Part shown: piece after piece, positions 52,817 to 62,248 of the stretch
Position numbering within the stretch: the first letter of the stretch is position 1
How the letters are laid out: each line of letters begins with the position of its first letter
From: Streptococcus oralis Uo5
GTDB taxonomy: Bacteria; Bacillota; Bacilli; Lactobacillales; Streptococcaceae
Direction of reading: 5' to 3'
DNA length: 64,000 nucleotides
NCBI RefSeq assembly: GCF_000253155.1
Contig: NC_015291.1
Coordinates: forward strand, 467,001 to 531,000
Notes under the pieces: generated by a model
Told to the model about the DNA's origin: nothing
The model's database searches: none
Seen by the model: the letters and a program-made list of their open reading frames with translations, nothing else
Translations under genes and position numbers: made by a program

Positions 52817-54862
52817 ATGAGAAAATTTAATAGCCATTCGATTCCGATTCGGCTTAATTTACTATTTGCGATTGTCATCCTGCTCTTTATGGCCATTATT
52901 GGTCGTTTGTTATACATGCAGGTACTCAATAAAGATTTCTATGAAACAAAATTGGCCTCAGCCAGCCAAACAAGGGTAACAACCAGTTCAGCTCGTGGAC
53001 AGATCTATGATGCGGCAGGGAAACCCTTGGTAGAAAATACTGTCAAGCAGGTTGTTTCTTTCACACGAAACAATAAAATGACGGCAGCTGAATTGAAGGA
53101 GACAGCCAAGAAACTCCTCACGTATGTAAATGTAACCTCCCCTGATCTGACTGATCGACAGATTGCAGACTATTACTTGGCGGACCAGGATATTTACAAA
53201 AAAACAGTCGAATCCTTGCCAAGCGATAAACGCCTGGATTCAGATGGGAACCGCTTATCGGAAGCGACACTTTACAATAATGCGGTTGAAAGCATTGACG
53301 TGAGTCAACTTAATTATACAGATGACCAGAAAAAGGAAATCTATCTCTTTAGCCAGCTCAATGCTGTTGAAAATTTTGCAACGAGCACCATTTCTACGGA
53401 TGCCTTAGATGATACCCAAGTTGCTCTCGTTGCATCGGCATCCAAGGAATTACCAGGTATCAGCATTTCAACCTCATGGGATCGTAAAGTACTAGATACA
53501 TCTTTATCGACAATCGTTGGTAGCGTTTCAAATGAGAAGTCAGGACTTCCAGCTGAGGAAGTTGATGCTTATCTCAAAAAAGGCTATTCTCTCAATGACC
53601 GAGTGGGAACTTCCTATCTTGAAAAGCAATACGAAGAAGTCTTGCAAGGAAAACGTACCGTCAAGGAAATCCATTTGGACAAGCACGGAGACATGGAGAG
53701 TGTAGAAAATATCGAAGAAGGAAGCAAGGGTAAAAATATCAAATTGACCATTGATTTGGCCTTCCAAGATAGCGTAGACAGTCTCTTGAAGAGTTATTTC
53801 AACTCAGAACTTGCCAATGGAGGAGCCAGATATTCTGAAGGTGTCTATGCAGTAGCCCTCAATCCTAAGACAGGTGCTGTATTAGCCATGTCAGGAATGA
53901 AGCACAATGTAGAGACTGGAGAACTGACCACAGACTCACTCGGAACTGTCACCAATGTCTTTGTTCCAGGATCTGTCGTTAAGGCTGCAACTATCAGTTC
54001 AGGTTGGGAAAATGGGGTCTTGTCAGGCAACCAAACCTTGACAGATCAACCAATCGTCTTCCAAGGTTCTGCCCCTATCAATTCCTGGTATACCCCTTAT
54101 TATGATGGTTCTTTCCCAATTACAGCCGTTGAGGCCTTAGAATATTCATCCAATGCCTACATGGTTCAAACTGTCCTCGGGATTATGGGACAAACTTATC
54201 AGCCGAATATGACAGTAGGGACCAATAATCTTGAGTCTGCCATGGGAAAACTCCGTTCAACCTTCGGTGAGTATGGTTTAGGAGTTTCTACTGAGATTGA
54301 CTTGCCAGATGAATCGACAGGATTTATCCCCCAAAAATTTGACTTGGCTAATTATTTAACTAATGCTTTTGGCCAGTTTGATAACTACACACCGATGCAA
54401 TTAGCCCAGTACGTTGCAACTATTGCTAACAATGGTGTTCGTCTAGCTCCACATATTGTCGAGGGAATATACGACAACAATGATAAGGGTGGCCTTGGGG
54501 AATTAATCCAAGCAATAGATACCAAGGAAATCAACAAGGTCAATATTTCTGAATCAGATATGGCAATCTTGCACCAAGGATTTTACCAAGTATCGCATGG
54601 AACTAGTCCCCTTACGACAGGACGGGCGTTTTCAGATGGCGCCACTGTTTCTATCAGTGGTAAGACCGGTACAGGTGAAAGCTATGTAGCTGGTGGTCAA
54701 GATGCTAATAATACCAATGCTGTGGCCTATGCTCCAACAGAAAATCCTCAAATTGCAGTTGCAGTAGTCTTTCCTCATAATACCAATTTAACTAAAAATG
54801 TTGGGCCAGCAATTGCTCGCGATATTATCAATCTATACAACCAACACCATCCAATGAACTAG
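52817..54862 (+). CDS. pbp2B: Penicillin-binding protein 2B
   Basis: A class B transpeptidase that crosslinks peptidoglycan during peripheral growth. The 681-residue protein has one N-terminal membrane helix (about 10-34), a dimerisation domain and a transpeptidase domain. The nucleophile is Ser386 in SVVK; SSN lies at 444-446, KTG near 616. Its SSNA, SAMGK and KTGTGES stretches differ from the common penicillin-susceptible pneumococcal form (SSNT, SAMEK, KTGTAES) and it has an extra residue in [11 protein letters not shown]. The start has no strong ribosome site. Confidence 0.93.
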   Translation: MRKFNSHSIPIRLNLLFAIVILLFMAIIGRLLYMQVLNKDFYETKLASASQTRVTTSSARGQIYDAAGKPLVENTVKQVVSFTRNNKMTAAELKETAKKLLTYVNVTSPDLTDRQIADYYLADQDIYKKTVESLPSDKRLDSDGNRLSEATLYNNAVESIDVSQLNYTDDQKKEIYLFSQLNAVENFATSTISTDALDDTQVALVASASKELPGISISTSWDRKVLDTSLSTIVGSVSNEKSGLPAEEVDAYLKKGYSLNDRVGTSYLEKQYEEVLQGKRTVKEIHLDKHGDMESVENIEEGSKGKNIKLTIDLAFQDSVDSLLKSYFNSELANGGARYSEGVYAVALNPKTGAVLAMSGMKHNVETGELTTDSLGTVTNVFVPGSVVKAATISSGWENGVLSGNQTLTDQPIVFQGSAPINSWYTPYYDGSFPITAVEALEYSSNAYMVQTVLGIMGQTYQPNMTVGTNNLESAMGKLRSTFGEYGLGVSTEIDLPDESTGFIPQKFDLANYLTNAFGQFDNYTPMQLAQYVATIANNGVRLAPHIVEGIYDNNDKGGLGELIQAIDTKEINKVNISESDMAILHQGFYQVSHGTSPLTTGRAFSDGATVSISGKTGTGESYVAGGQDANNTNAVAYAPTENPQIAVAVVFPHNTNLTKNVGPAIARDIINLYNQHHPMN

Positions 54863-54872
54863 AAAGGAAGCC

Positions 54873-55469
54873 ATGCTTTACCCAACACCTATAGCTAAGC
54901 TGATTGACAGTTATTCTAAACTTCCGGGTATCGGGATTAAGACAGCAACCCGGCTGGCCTTTTATACTATTGGAATGCCGGATGATGACGTCAACGAATT
55001 TGCTAAAAATCTTCTGGCAGCTAAACGAGAATTGACCTATTGTTCAATCTGCGGACGTTTGACGGATGATGATCCTTGTTCCATCTGTACCGATCCTAGT
55101 CGAGATCAGTCAACGATTCTGGTTCTGGAGGATAGCCGCGATGTCGCTGCTATGGAAAATATCCAAGAATACCACGGACTATATCATGTCTTGCACGGTT
55201 TGATTTCCCCTATGAATGGGATTAGCCCAGATGACATCAATCTCAAGAGTCTCATGACGCGTCTTATGGATAGCGAGGTTTCAGAGGTCATCGTCGCGAC
55301 CAATGCCACTGCTGATGGTGAGGCGACCTCCATGTATATCTCTCGGTTACTCAAACCTGCAGGGATTAAAGTCACTCGTCTAGCAAGAGGTCTAGCAGTC
55401 GGAGCTGATATCGAATATGCGGACGAAGTAACGCTCCTAAGAGCTATTGAAAATCGGACAGAGTTGTAG
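54873..55469 (+). CDS. recR: Recombination protein RecR
   Basis: RecR works with RecO and RecF on single-strand gaps. The 198-residue protein has an N-terminal helix-hairpin-helix region ([14 protein letters not shown]), a Cys4 zinc finger ([16 protein letters not shown]), and a Toprim domain containing [17 protein letters not shown] precedes the ATG, 10 bases after the pbp2B stop, so the two form an operon. Confidence 0.96.
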   Translation: MLYPTPIAKLIDSYSKLPGIGIKTATRLAFYTIGMPDDDVNEFAKNLLAAKRELTYCSICGRLTDDDPCSICTDPSRDQSTILVLEDSRDVAAMENIQEYHGLYHVLHGLISPMNGISPDDINLKSLMTRLMDSEVSEVIVATNATADGEATSMYISRLLKPAGIKVTRLARGLAVGADIEYADEVTLLRAIENRTEL

Positions 55470-55773
55470 GAGTCAGTAAAAACGTAGCTCATTTTGACGT
55501 ATAAGACAAGCCCTAGGAATTTTTCTTAGGGCTTTGTTTTTTTCTGTTTCTCACGAGAGGTGAACAAGCCTTGCTAATAAGACTACTCAAACTATAAGGC
55601 ATCAAAAAACGGGTTTCCAAAATGACTAGTGACGTCTTTGTCAAACTCATTCACTGAGCGATAGAGTTTATTCTAAGGAGATGAGCGCATTTGCCCTTAG
55701 GGTTTGTTTTGAAATCGTACTATTTTTGTGTTATGATATGGTCAATATACAATGAATAAAGGGAGTTTGAAGT
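55470..55773 (+). promoter_or_regulatory. Intergenic region; terminator of recR and promoter of the LXG locus
   Basis: AAGCCCTA (55508) and TAGGGCTT (55527-55534) with a T-run form the recR terminator. A second weak hairpin CTAAGG/CCTTAG lies at 55674-55700. The LXG locus promoter is TTGAAA (55709-55714), 17 bp, TATGAT (55732-55737). The middle holds no gene. Confidence 0.7.
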
Positions 55774-56049
55774 ATGGGTGGAAAGATAAAATCTAGCACG
55801 ATAGCAGCAGAGGCAGCTATTAATGAATTGGTCGGGTATGACACGAGCAAGAAGCAAAATCAGCAAGTAGAATTTTCGTATACTTCTGAAATTGCTGGGA
55901 TGGAAGCTGGACGTCAGGCATGCAACCAAATGCTTCAGGCGGTCAGTGATTTCAGCTCGGCTGTTTTGACCCAAGCAAATAAGTTTCCAGAAATTGCTCA
56001 TAAGATTGAAAAACGCGACGTAGAGCAGGCTAAGAGGTGGAAACATTAA
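55774..56049 (+). CDS. LapX1/DUF3130-type T7SS partner
   Basis: A 91-residue WXG100-like helical protein of the type that accompanies LXG toxins (TIGR04197/DUF3130). The SSTIAAEAAINEL start, a short loop and the second helix with QMLQAVSDFSSAVLTQANKFPEIAHKIEKRD fit this group. It has no signal peptide. Such LapX1 proteins bind the LXG domain and supply the secretion motif. First gene of the locus. Confidence 0.75.
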   Translation: MGGKIKSSTIAAEAAINELVGYDTSKKQNQQVEFSYTSEIAGMEAGRQACNQMLQAVSDFSSAVLTQANKFPEIAHKIEKRDVEQAKRWKH

Positions 56050-56051
56050 AA

Positions 56052-56408
56052 ATGGCAGATAAGAACGAAGAAAAACGCTACAAACTTTGGAGAGAAATTG
56101 TCAAGATTGACGATAAAGAAGAAAGTCTTCAGACTCTAAAAAGACAATATGAACAGCAGCTAACTCACTTTCACTCAGAAATCCAGAGCATCCACCATCG
56201 TATGGCGACTCTATTGGCTCTCTCGCCTAGTTCTCGTCAGGTGATAGAGCAAATCGAAAGTGAAAATAGAACCATTCAGCGACAGGTCAACTCCTATGTA
56301 GATGAGGAACTGGATGAATTGGGAAAACAAACGAAGAAGGCTCGTCGGTCTTTCGATGAAGCCAGAGAAGAACTGATATCAGAAAGGAACCGGCTACCAT
56401 GGGAGTAA
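56052..56408 (+). CDS. LapX2/DUF3958-type T7SS partner
   Basis: A 118-residue protein dominated by charged coiled coil with a central MATLLALSPSS break, as in DUF3958 (LapX2) proteins. The start at 56052 follows AGAGGTGG at a rather long spacing; a GTG at 56037 is an alternative. The last bases overlap the LXG gene. It should bundle with LapX1 and the LXG domain for export. Confidence 0.7.
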   Translation: MADKNEEKRYKLWREIVKIDDKEESLQTLKRQYEQQLTHFHSEIQSIHHRMATLLALSPSSRQVIEQIESENRTIQRQVNSYVDEELDELGKQTKKARRSFDEAREELISERNRLPWE

Positions 56409-58000
56409 AATACAGTGCACAAGAATCCCAAGAATTGATTCAAGCCATGACTAACAATCTCCAGGTCGCAAATGAAGTTACGGACCGTTTATCCAGCGGA
56501 TGTGACCACTTAATCTCCTCTTTAGACTCAGGTGAGCTGACAGGAGCAGCCTACACAGCTGGGAAGGGTCTCTTTACAGAGATTATCATCCCCAGCATCA
56601 AGAAGTTACAAGCAGCGATAGATGATATCCAACTAGAGTTGACCTCCTACAAAAATGCGGATGCTCAGGTCTCAGGATATGGTGATTTGGACCTGGACCA
56701 GCTCAAGGAACTGAAAAAATTGAGGGAAGAGCAGTTAGCTATCGTAGAAGCTCAGATTCAAGCGAGGGAGAACTGGCTAAATCAAATCAAAGATCTCTTT
56801 ACACTGAATTGGGGGAAAGCCTTCTCTGAGAAGACCATCCTCTACAATACTAAGTCTCAAATCGAGTCAGGTATTCAGGATTTGGATGATAAGATTGAAA
56901 AACTAGAATTCTTTGTCTCACAGGTTTCCCAGTATTTCAGCGATAGTCTAGAAGTCCTTGGCCTAGCGATTCAAGGAGCTACGCAACTAAGTAAAGTCAT
57001 TGTCGATAGCGATGGCAACTACTATGCGGACGGTGTGGACATGAGCTGGGTGCAAAAGATGAAGGATGTGAAGATTGTTTCGCATGCCAAAAGAGATTTT
57101 CAAGACTCTGAAACTCGTGCCATCCATAAAGCTTCTAGGGATATGATGCTATCGGAAGATGGTGATACCTACTATCGTGCCGAATTAAAGAAGCGCTTAA
57201 AAGGCCACGACAAGTCCGAATGGGATAAAATAATTGACGACTACAATCACACTCTTAAGATTGATGAAACAGGGAATATCATTGAAATTTCCCCCTTGGA
57301 ACAAGGCTATGTCGTTTCAAAAAACGGGAAATACGATGCTGACTATACTCATTTGGTTAACAAAAAGTTTGATGAACTAAAAGCCCAAAACTTTGAAGCA
57401 AATTCAGTCGAATTTTGGAGTGGAGTAGCTCAAATATTCTCTGGATTGGGAGTTTACTTTGCGAGTGGTGCCCTTGAAGTCTTGAGTATCATGGCTGGTC
57501 CACCAACAGCAGGGACAAGTATCGTAGCTGGTACGGCAGCATCTGTATCAGGGGTACAATATGGGAATGTACTGATAGCTAGTGGAGCAGTAACTAGCTT
57601 ATCAGCTATCACAAAGACAGCCTTACAAAATGGCGAAATTCAGGTTGATTATTCTAGCAACTACGATAGCTGGAAGGCTAATAAACCGACGAGTAAGACC
57701 ATTTCTGGTAAGGGTGGTAAACTAATTGAAGCTCGAGTAGGAAATCGAAAAGTGAAGCTTCGTGTAGACTGGGAGCCAACGAGTGGTTCGAATGGTGAAG
57801 GAGTATTCCAGGTTCAATCTGGAAGTGGGAAGTCAGGGTATTCGCTTGATGAATATATTGAAGTAAACTCAATTTCCGGAAGAAAATCTATAGAAGATTG
57901 GGTAAATACTAATCGCCAACTAAGGAAACTTGATACAAGTACAAAGGAAGAGATAATTAATAGGATTTTTAAGGGTTATCGAATTTATTACGGGAACTAG
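56399..58000 (+). CDS. LXG-type T7SS toxin
   Basis: A 533-residue protein with an LXG domain at about 1-205: SAQESQELIQAMTNNL, then long helices, with SGELTGAAYTAGKGLF matching the LXG motif region. A middle part contains a Gly/Ala/Ser-rich hydrophobic segment (about 340-405), and the C-terminal domain of about 100 residues (from about 435, GKGGKLIEARVGNRKVKLRV onward) is the probable toxin. I do not recognise its activity. Cytoplasmic-looking immunity genes follow, suggesting a target inside the cell. No signal peptide. Confidence 0.82.
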   Translation: MGVKYSAQESQELIQAMTNNLQVANEVTDRLSSGCDHLISSLDSGELTGAAYTAGKGLFTEIIIPSIKKLQAAIDDIQLELTSYKNADAQVSGYGDLDLDQLKELKKLREEQLAIVEAQIQARENWLNQIKDLFTLNWGKAFSEKTILYNTKSQIESGIQDLDDKIEKLEFFVSQVSQYFSDSLEVLGLAIQGATQLSKVIVDSDGNYYADGVDMSWVQKMKDVKIVSHAKRDFQDSETRAIHKASRDMMLSEDGDTYYRAELKKRLKGHDKSEWDKIIDDYNHTLKIDETGNIIEISPLEQGYVVSKNGKYDADYTHLVNKKFDELKAQNFEANSVEFWSGVAQIFSGLGVYFASGALEVLSIMAGPPTAGTSIVAGTAASVSGVQYGNVLIASGAVTSLSAITKTALQNGEIQVDYSSNYDSWKANKPTSKTISGKGGKLIEARVGNRKVKLRVDWEPTSGSNGEGVFQVQSGSGKSGYSLDEYIEVNSISGRKSIEDWVNTNRQLRKLDTSTKEEIINRIFKGYRIYYGN

Positions 58001-58009
58001 GTGGACAAT

Positions 58010-58639
58010 ATGCGACTATACATCAAAGGTGATTATGCTAAAAAAATAACATTTACTACTAGAGAACTAGTTTGGAAGATGTGGTTTAAAGAACGGAATG
58101 GCAAGAAAATAAGTTACTCCAACGTTGGTGATGATGAGATGCTGCAAGATGATTTTTATTTCGGAGCAGAGTTGCGCAAATGGGCTTCAGTTGATGAAAG
58201 ATGGGATAAGGCTCCTTTTATAATTCCGAGCAATCCTTGGTTGTCCTTGCAATATGAAGATATTGAACTTGAATTTGAACATGCCTTTATTTCCGACGAC
58301 CGCGAAAAAGGGGAGTTTCTTCGAATTGCCTCAACTCATGTAGATATTTTAATGGTTGACAAGCGCGCTTTATACGTTATGGCTATTGAAGTAGCATCTG
58401 CCATTGATGGTCAGATTAGCGAAGACGGTAAGCAAAGTTGGCTAAGTGTAGAAGAATTTAAGGAATATCACAAGGATGTTCTTTCACTGACTTATGATGA
58501 AGCTGTTGAAATCAGTTTGGAAGAATTAAAGACAATGGTACCGGTAAGAGATCCTCTATGGGGAGAGGAGGAACGCCTTCGAGAAGAATACATTGCTATC
58601 CATGGCGAACGTGTTTATGACGATGAGGAAGACGATTGA
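58010..58639 (+). CDS. Immunity-like protein 1 (tandem paralogue set)
   Basis: The first of three paralogues. This 209-residue soluble protein starts RLYIKGDYAKKITF and ends in a very acidic tail (YDDEEDD). A C-terminal block, DKRALYVMAIEVASAIDGQISED, is conserved in all three. AGGTGG precedes ATG 58010. It lies directly behind the LXG gene, so it should be the cognate immunity protein. It has no signal peptide, so it would act in the cytoplasm. Confidence 0.7.
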   Translation: MRLYIKGDYAKKITFTTRELVWKMWFKERNGKKISYSNVGDDEMLQDDFYFGAELRKWASVDERWDKAPFIIPSNPWLSLQYEDIELEFEHAFISDDREKGEFLRIASTHVDILMVDKRALYVMAIEVASAIDGQISEDGKQSWLSVEEFKEYHKDVLSLTYDEAVEISLEELKTMVPVRDPLWGEEERLREEYIAIHGERVYDDEEDD

Positions 58640-59262
58640 AATTATATTTAAAAGGCGATTATACTAGAAAAGTGACATTTGGCTACAGAGAACTCGCATG
58701 GAAAATGTGGTTTAAAGAAAGAAATGGTCAAAAAATAAGTTTTTCAAATGTCGGGGATGATGAGATGCTACAAAATGACTTCTATCTATCTTTACGTTTA
58801 GATAAGTGGGGAGCAAGTGGCTCTCGTTGGAAAGAGGTCAAGGTTAAAGGTGGCAGTGCAATCAATTCCCAAAAATATGAAAATATTGATTTAGATTATG
58901 AAGGAAGTTATGAAAGCGATGGTAGAGAAAAGGGAAAGTATCTAAGAATCGCTTCTAATTATTTGGATGTCTTAACAGTTGATAAACGTGCTATGTATAT
59001 TATGGCGCTTGAAATTGCGATTGCTATTGATGGACGAATCAGTGAAGATGATAAGAAAACATGGCTAACAGTCGAGGAATTCAAGGAAAAGCACCAAGAT
59101 ATCTTATCTCTAACTTTTGATGAAGCAAATGAGATGAGTTTGGAAGAAATTCAGACGATTGACGCTATTGACGAACCCATCTGGGAAGAATTGGATAGGA
59201 AGCGTGAAGAATACATAGCTATCCATGGCGAACGTGTTTATGATGATGAGGAAGAGGAGTGA
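58636..59262 (+). CDS. Immunity-like protein 2 (TTG start)
   Basis: The second paralogue, 208 residues, beginning LYLKGDYTRKVTF. It starts at a TTG that overlaps the upstream TGA (TTGA), with GAGGAAG, part of the acidic-tail codons of gene 1, as the ribosome site. Residues of the DKRAMYIMALE block and the acidic tail are retained. Divergence from gene 1 is concentrated in the middle, consistent with a different toxin specificity. Confidence 0.7.
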   Translation: MKLYLKGDYTRKVTFGYRELAWKMWFKERNGQKISFSNVGDDEMLQNDFYLSLRLDKWGASGSRWKEVKVKGGSAINSQKYENIDLDYEGSYESDGREKGKYLRIASNYLDVLTVDKRAMYIMALEIAIAIDGRISEDDKKTWLTVEEFKEKHQDILSLTFDEANEMSLEEIQTIDAIDEPIWEELDRKREEYIAIHGERVYDDEEEE

Positions 59263-59888
59263 GACTATATCTTAAAGGTGATTACACCAAAGAAATTCCA
59301 TTTGATTACATGGAACTAGCGAAAAGGATGTGGTTTGAGGAAAAAGATGGAATAGAGCCAGATTTATCGTATGCTGGGTATCTAGATTTACCAATCGATA
59401 AACTTTCTATTCACTTAGAATTAGACAAGGAAACTCATGATGTTAGATGGAGGAGTGTCCAAATAAAGGAAGGGATAAAATATGATTTTTTATCCCATAA
59501 ATGTGAATATATACATCTAGATTACGAAGATGCTATCATGTCGGACTTTCGTGAGAAAGGCGAATGTTTAAGAATTGCTTCTAAGCACCTTGACCTTCTC
59601 ACTGTTGATAAACGAGCTATGTATATTATGGCCATTGAAATTGCGACTGCTATTGATGGTCAGATTAGCGAAGATGATAAAGAGAGCTGGTTAAGTGTGG
59701 AGGAATTTAAAAATCGACATGAGGATATCCTTTCGATGAGTTATGAACAGGCTAATGAGCTGAGTCTTGAAGAAATTCTATTTATGGATGATGTGAGAGA
59801 CCCAGTTTGGGAAGAAGATGATCGCAGAAATGAAGAATACATAAAAATTCATGGAGAAGTGGAGTTGGACGAGGAGGAAGACGAGTGA
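59259..59888 (+). CDS. Immunity-like protein 3 (GTG start)
   Basis: The third paralogue, 209 residues. The GTG start overlaps the upstream TGA (GTGA), and the acidic tail codons of gene 2 again supply GAGGAAGAGGA. Its N-terminal half is the most divergent of the set (WFEEKDGIEPDLSYAG). The acidic tail (ELDEEEDE) is kept. It is likely an orphan immunity gene from another toxin allele. Confidence 0.7.
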   Translation: MRLYLKGDYTKEIPFDYMELAKRMWFEEKDGIEPDLSYAGYLDLPIDKLSIHLELDKETHDVRWRSVQIKEGIKYDFLSHKCEYIHLDYEDAIMSDFREKGECLRIASKHLDLLTVDKRAMYIMAIEIATAIDGQISEDDKESWLSVEEFKNRHEDILSMSYEQANELSLEEILFMDDVRDPVWEEDDRRNEEYIKIHGEVELDEEEDE

Positions 59889-59928
59889 GAATTTATAATC
59901 CTACCTATTTGAAAGAGAGTGTTGACGA

Positions 59929-60462
59929 ATGTCAGATAAAGTAAAACAGTTTAAGTGGTTGATTGTATTGTCCTTGTTCCTATTAGCGATTCCTTTATAT
60001 TTTACTTACAATCATTTCCAACAATCTAGTGCTTTAAAAGAAGCTTTTGAAAAAAATGAAAGAATTGAAGTTCTTCATCGCTTGACGGCATCAGAAAAAT
60101 ATGCGTCTGACATCCGCAAGGCAGGATATACTATTCCTTCTGACGGAGCTATTCGATTAGATGGAGTTATTTATCCATTAGAAATAGAAGGAGATTTACA
60201 TTTGAAAATTAGCCCTCCAAAAGAGGATGCTAAGGATTTTCAGTTATTTTTCATCACACAGGTTAATGAAAAACAAACGCATGTAGCTTTTATTTTAGAT
60301 AAAAATCTGAATTTAATTGATTCTAGTTATTCTCAGCAAAATGATAACGGGAAAAGAGAGATTGTTTCTGTCTCACAATCCGAAGAAGATTACTTGTTGA
60401 GAAGTGTTCAAAGCGAGATTGATGACTTCATGAAAAAGATGTATCAAACCTTGTATGGATAG
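59929..60462 (+). CDS. Membrane-anchored small protein A (paralogue pair)
   Basis: A 177-residue protein with an N-terminal helix (about 9-27) and the rest outside, or a signal anchor. Residues 45-85 (LHRLTASEKYASDIRKAGY) and the end (DDFMKKMYQTLYG) are shared with the next gene. It has no lipobox. Probably an extracytoplasmic immunity protein of the locus; the family is not recognised. A 51-bp remnant repeated after both genes follows. Confidence 0.6.
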   Translation: MSDKVKQFKWLIVLSLFLLAIPLYFTYNHFQQSSALKEAFEKNERIEVLHRLTASEKYASDIRKAGYTIPSDGAIRLDGVIYPLEIEGDLHLKISPPKEDAKDFQLFFITQVNEKQTHVAFILDKNLNLIDSSYSQQNDNGKREIVSVSQSEEDYLLRSVQSEIDDFMKKMYQTLYG

Positions 60463-60546
60463 TTTACCAGAGAAAGAAGCTTCTTGCTCAACGCAATGCT
60501 GTATGAACAAGACTTCTATGATAACTTAGACAGAGGGGGTGAAAAA

Positions 60547-61071
60547 ATGTCAGGACTTAAAAAAATACTGATCGTGATTGGTTCTGTAATTGTCTTAGCT
60601 ACTGGCTTGAATCTTTATTTTCAGTATCAAAACCATCAAGAACATATGCAATTAAAAACCTCCTTTGAAGAGAGGGACAATATAGCCGTCTTACAACGTT
60701 TGATGGCATCAGGGAAATATGCGCCTGACATCCGTAAAGCGGGCTATGTCATTCCTCCCGATGGAGCTATTCGCTTGGATGGAGGAATTGCTTCCATCGA
60801 GATAAAAGGAGACATCGATTTGAAAATATCGTATCGTGGACGGGGGGTTACTGCTTATTTTGAAATAGAGATAGATGGTAAAATAACTAGTGTACTATAT
60901 GAATTGGATAAGAACTTGGATATAGTTTCTAGCGCCTATTTTCAAACAAACGAAAAAAATAAAAATGAGAGAGTGAACATCTCTCAAGCCGAAGAAGAGC
61001 GACTATTAAACATTGTTCAAAAAGAGCTTGAGGCTTTCATGAAAAAGATGTATCAGACTTTGTATGGATAG
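60547..61071 (+). CDS. Membrane-anchored small protein B (paralogue pair)
   Basis: A 174-residue paralogue of the previous gene (about 50 percent identical), with an N-terminal helix (6-25) and the same LQRLMASGKYAPDIRKAGY and MKKMYQTLYG segments. The start at 60547 follows AGAGGGGGTG; an earlier ATG at 60484 lies in the repeat. It is followed by the second copy of the repeat (61069-61121). Confidence 0.6.
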   Translation: MSGLKKILIVIGSVIVLATGLNLYFQYQNHQEHMQLKTSFEERDNIAVLQRLMASGKYAPDIRKAGYVIPPDGAIRLDGGIASIEIKGDIDLKISYRGRGVTAYFEIEIDGKITSVLYELDKNLDIVSSAYFQTNEKNKNERVNISQAEEERLLNIVQKELEAFMKKMYQTLYG

Positions 61072-61130
61072 TTTACCAGAGAAAGTAACTTCTTGCTCAA
61101 CACAATGCTTTATGAACAACGGGGTGTGTT

Positions 61131-61246
61131 GAGGGATTTTACTAGAAAAAGATACCGTAGATGAGCTACAAAAAAATTACCCAGGTACTGATAATTTCAT
61201 TCGAAATATTGAAGCTGGTAATCAAGAGTTGACAGAGATGAGGTGA
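61131..61246 (+). pseudogene. Decayed coding fragment
   Basis: An open stretch reads LLEKDTVDELQKNYPGTDN and so on to LTEMR and a stop, with no start codon. It looks like the tail of a lost gene, possibly a toxin. GAGATGAGGTGATTAG supplies the ribosome site of the next gene. Confidence 0.4.
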
Positions 61247-61250
61247 TTAG

Positions 61251-61877
61251 ATGAAGAAGAGAAAATTTGTAATTTTTTCGTTGCTAATAGTTCTATTATT
61301 ATCTTTCTCTGGTTTTCAGTACTATAAATATCAGAGAGTTCATAATATTTTTGATGAAATATACTACGAAGAAAGTGATTATCACAATTATACATTTCTC
61401 TGGAAAGGACGAGCTTTTTATAAGTTAAAAAGTTTAAAATTTGTGGACAACGATTCTCAAGAAATTTCTATTCATTCTATTGATTATAAAAGTGTAGATT
61501 TACCAAATACTATTCAATCTCTAGGTTATTATTTTTAATTTGGATTTCAGGAGATGACGAAAGTTGGGATAGAGATGCGTTTGAGACTGCCAGATACAGA
61601 GACAACCATAAATGTAGATTACCTGTACGATGTAAACAATCGGCAATTAGAACGGTTTATGTGGTACTATGATGATGAGAGTACAGGATATTTTCAGTAG
61701 TCTCAAGTAGAGGACTTTCTTGCCAAACGCGGTAAGACTGTTGATGAGATTCGCAAGGAAGCAGACAATGTACTCCGTAATAAAGTCCTTAAAGACTGGA
61801 CCACTATCTACTCTAGTCGTTTTAGCCCAGATAATTGGGGAGAAGTGACAGTTAAGGATATATGGAGAACAGAATAA
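61251..61877 (+). pseudogene. TipC-like immunity pseudogene with two in-frame stops
   Basis: The frame is continuous from ATG 61251 to TAA 61875-61877 (209 codons) except for stops TAA (61536-61538) and TAG (61698-61700). The N-terminal anchor (residues 5-25) and HNIFDEIYYEES, and the C-terminal VLRNKVLKDWTTIYSSRFSPD, resemble TipC-type immunity proteins of streptococcal LXG toxins. Length fits that family. Only nonsense changes, no frameshifts, are seen. Confidence 0.6.
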
Positions 61878-62248
61878 CAAACGAAACGGCGAGGCAATAG
61901 TGTTATACAGGTGGGGTGCTATGACAGAGTTCTTAAGAATATTTTATTTTATTCGATAGCTTTGGTCTGCTTTCTTTTGGTGTGACGAAAGAAACTCCCT
62001 ATACTATCACCATCACCAATGTAGACAACAAGCCAGCTTACTTTGAAGCTCAAGTGGTGGATCGGTAGATTTAGGAACCGTAAACTAGGCCTCAGTTGTT
62101 GTAATTGTTTGGTAAAGGAGACTTATTTGCTTTGAAAGTAACAATCAGCTTGTTTCTTTCGAATATGCAAGAGAGGCTCTAGTGGCGAATACTAGTCAAA
62201 ATGTCAAAAAAGATTTAGATAAACCTAATCCCGCAGTTGGAGAGTAAA
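61878..62248 (+). pseudogene. Fragment region of immunity-type genes
   Basis: This stretch has no intact gene. 61982-62068 encodes VTKETPYTITITNVDNKPAYF and so on to VVDR and a stop; a near copy is found at 62990-63074. From 62133 a frame reads FESNNQLVSFEYAREALVAN and onward to NPAVGE and a stop at 62247, with no start of its own. Probably the debris of deletions between paralogues. Confidence 0.5.
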
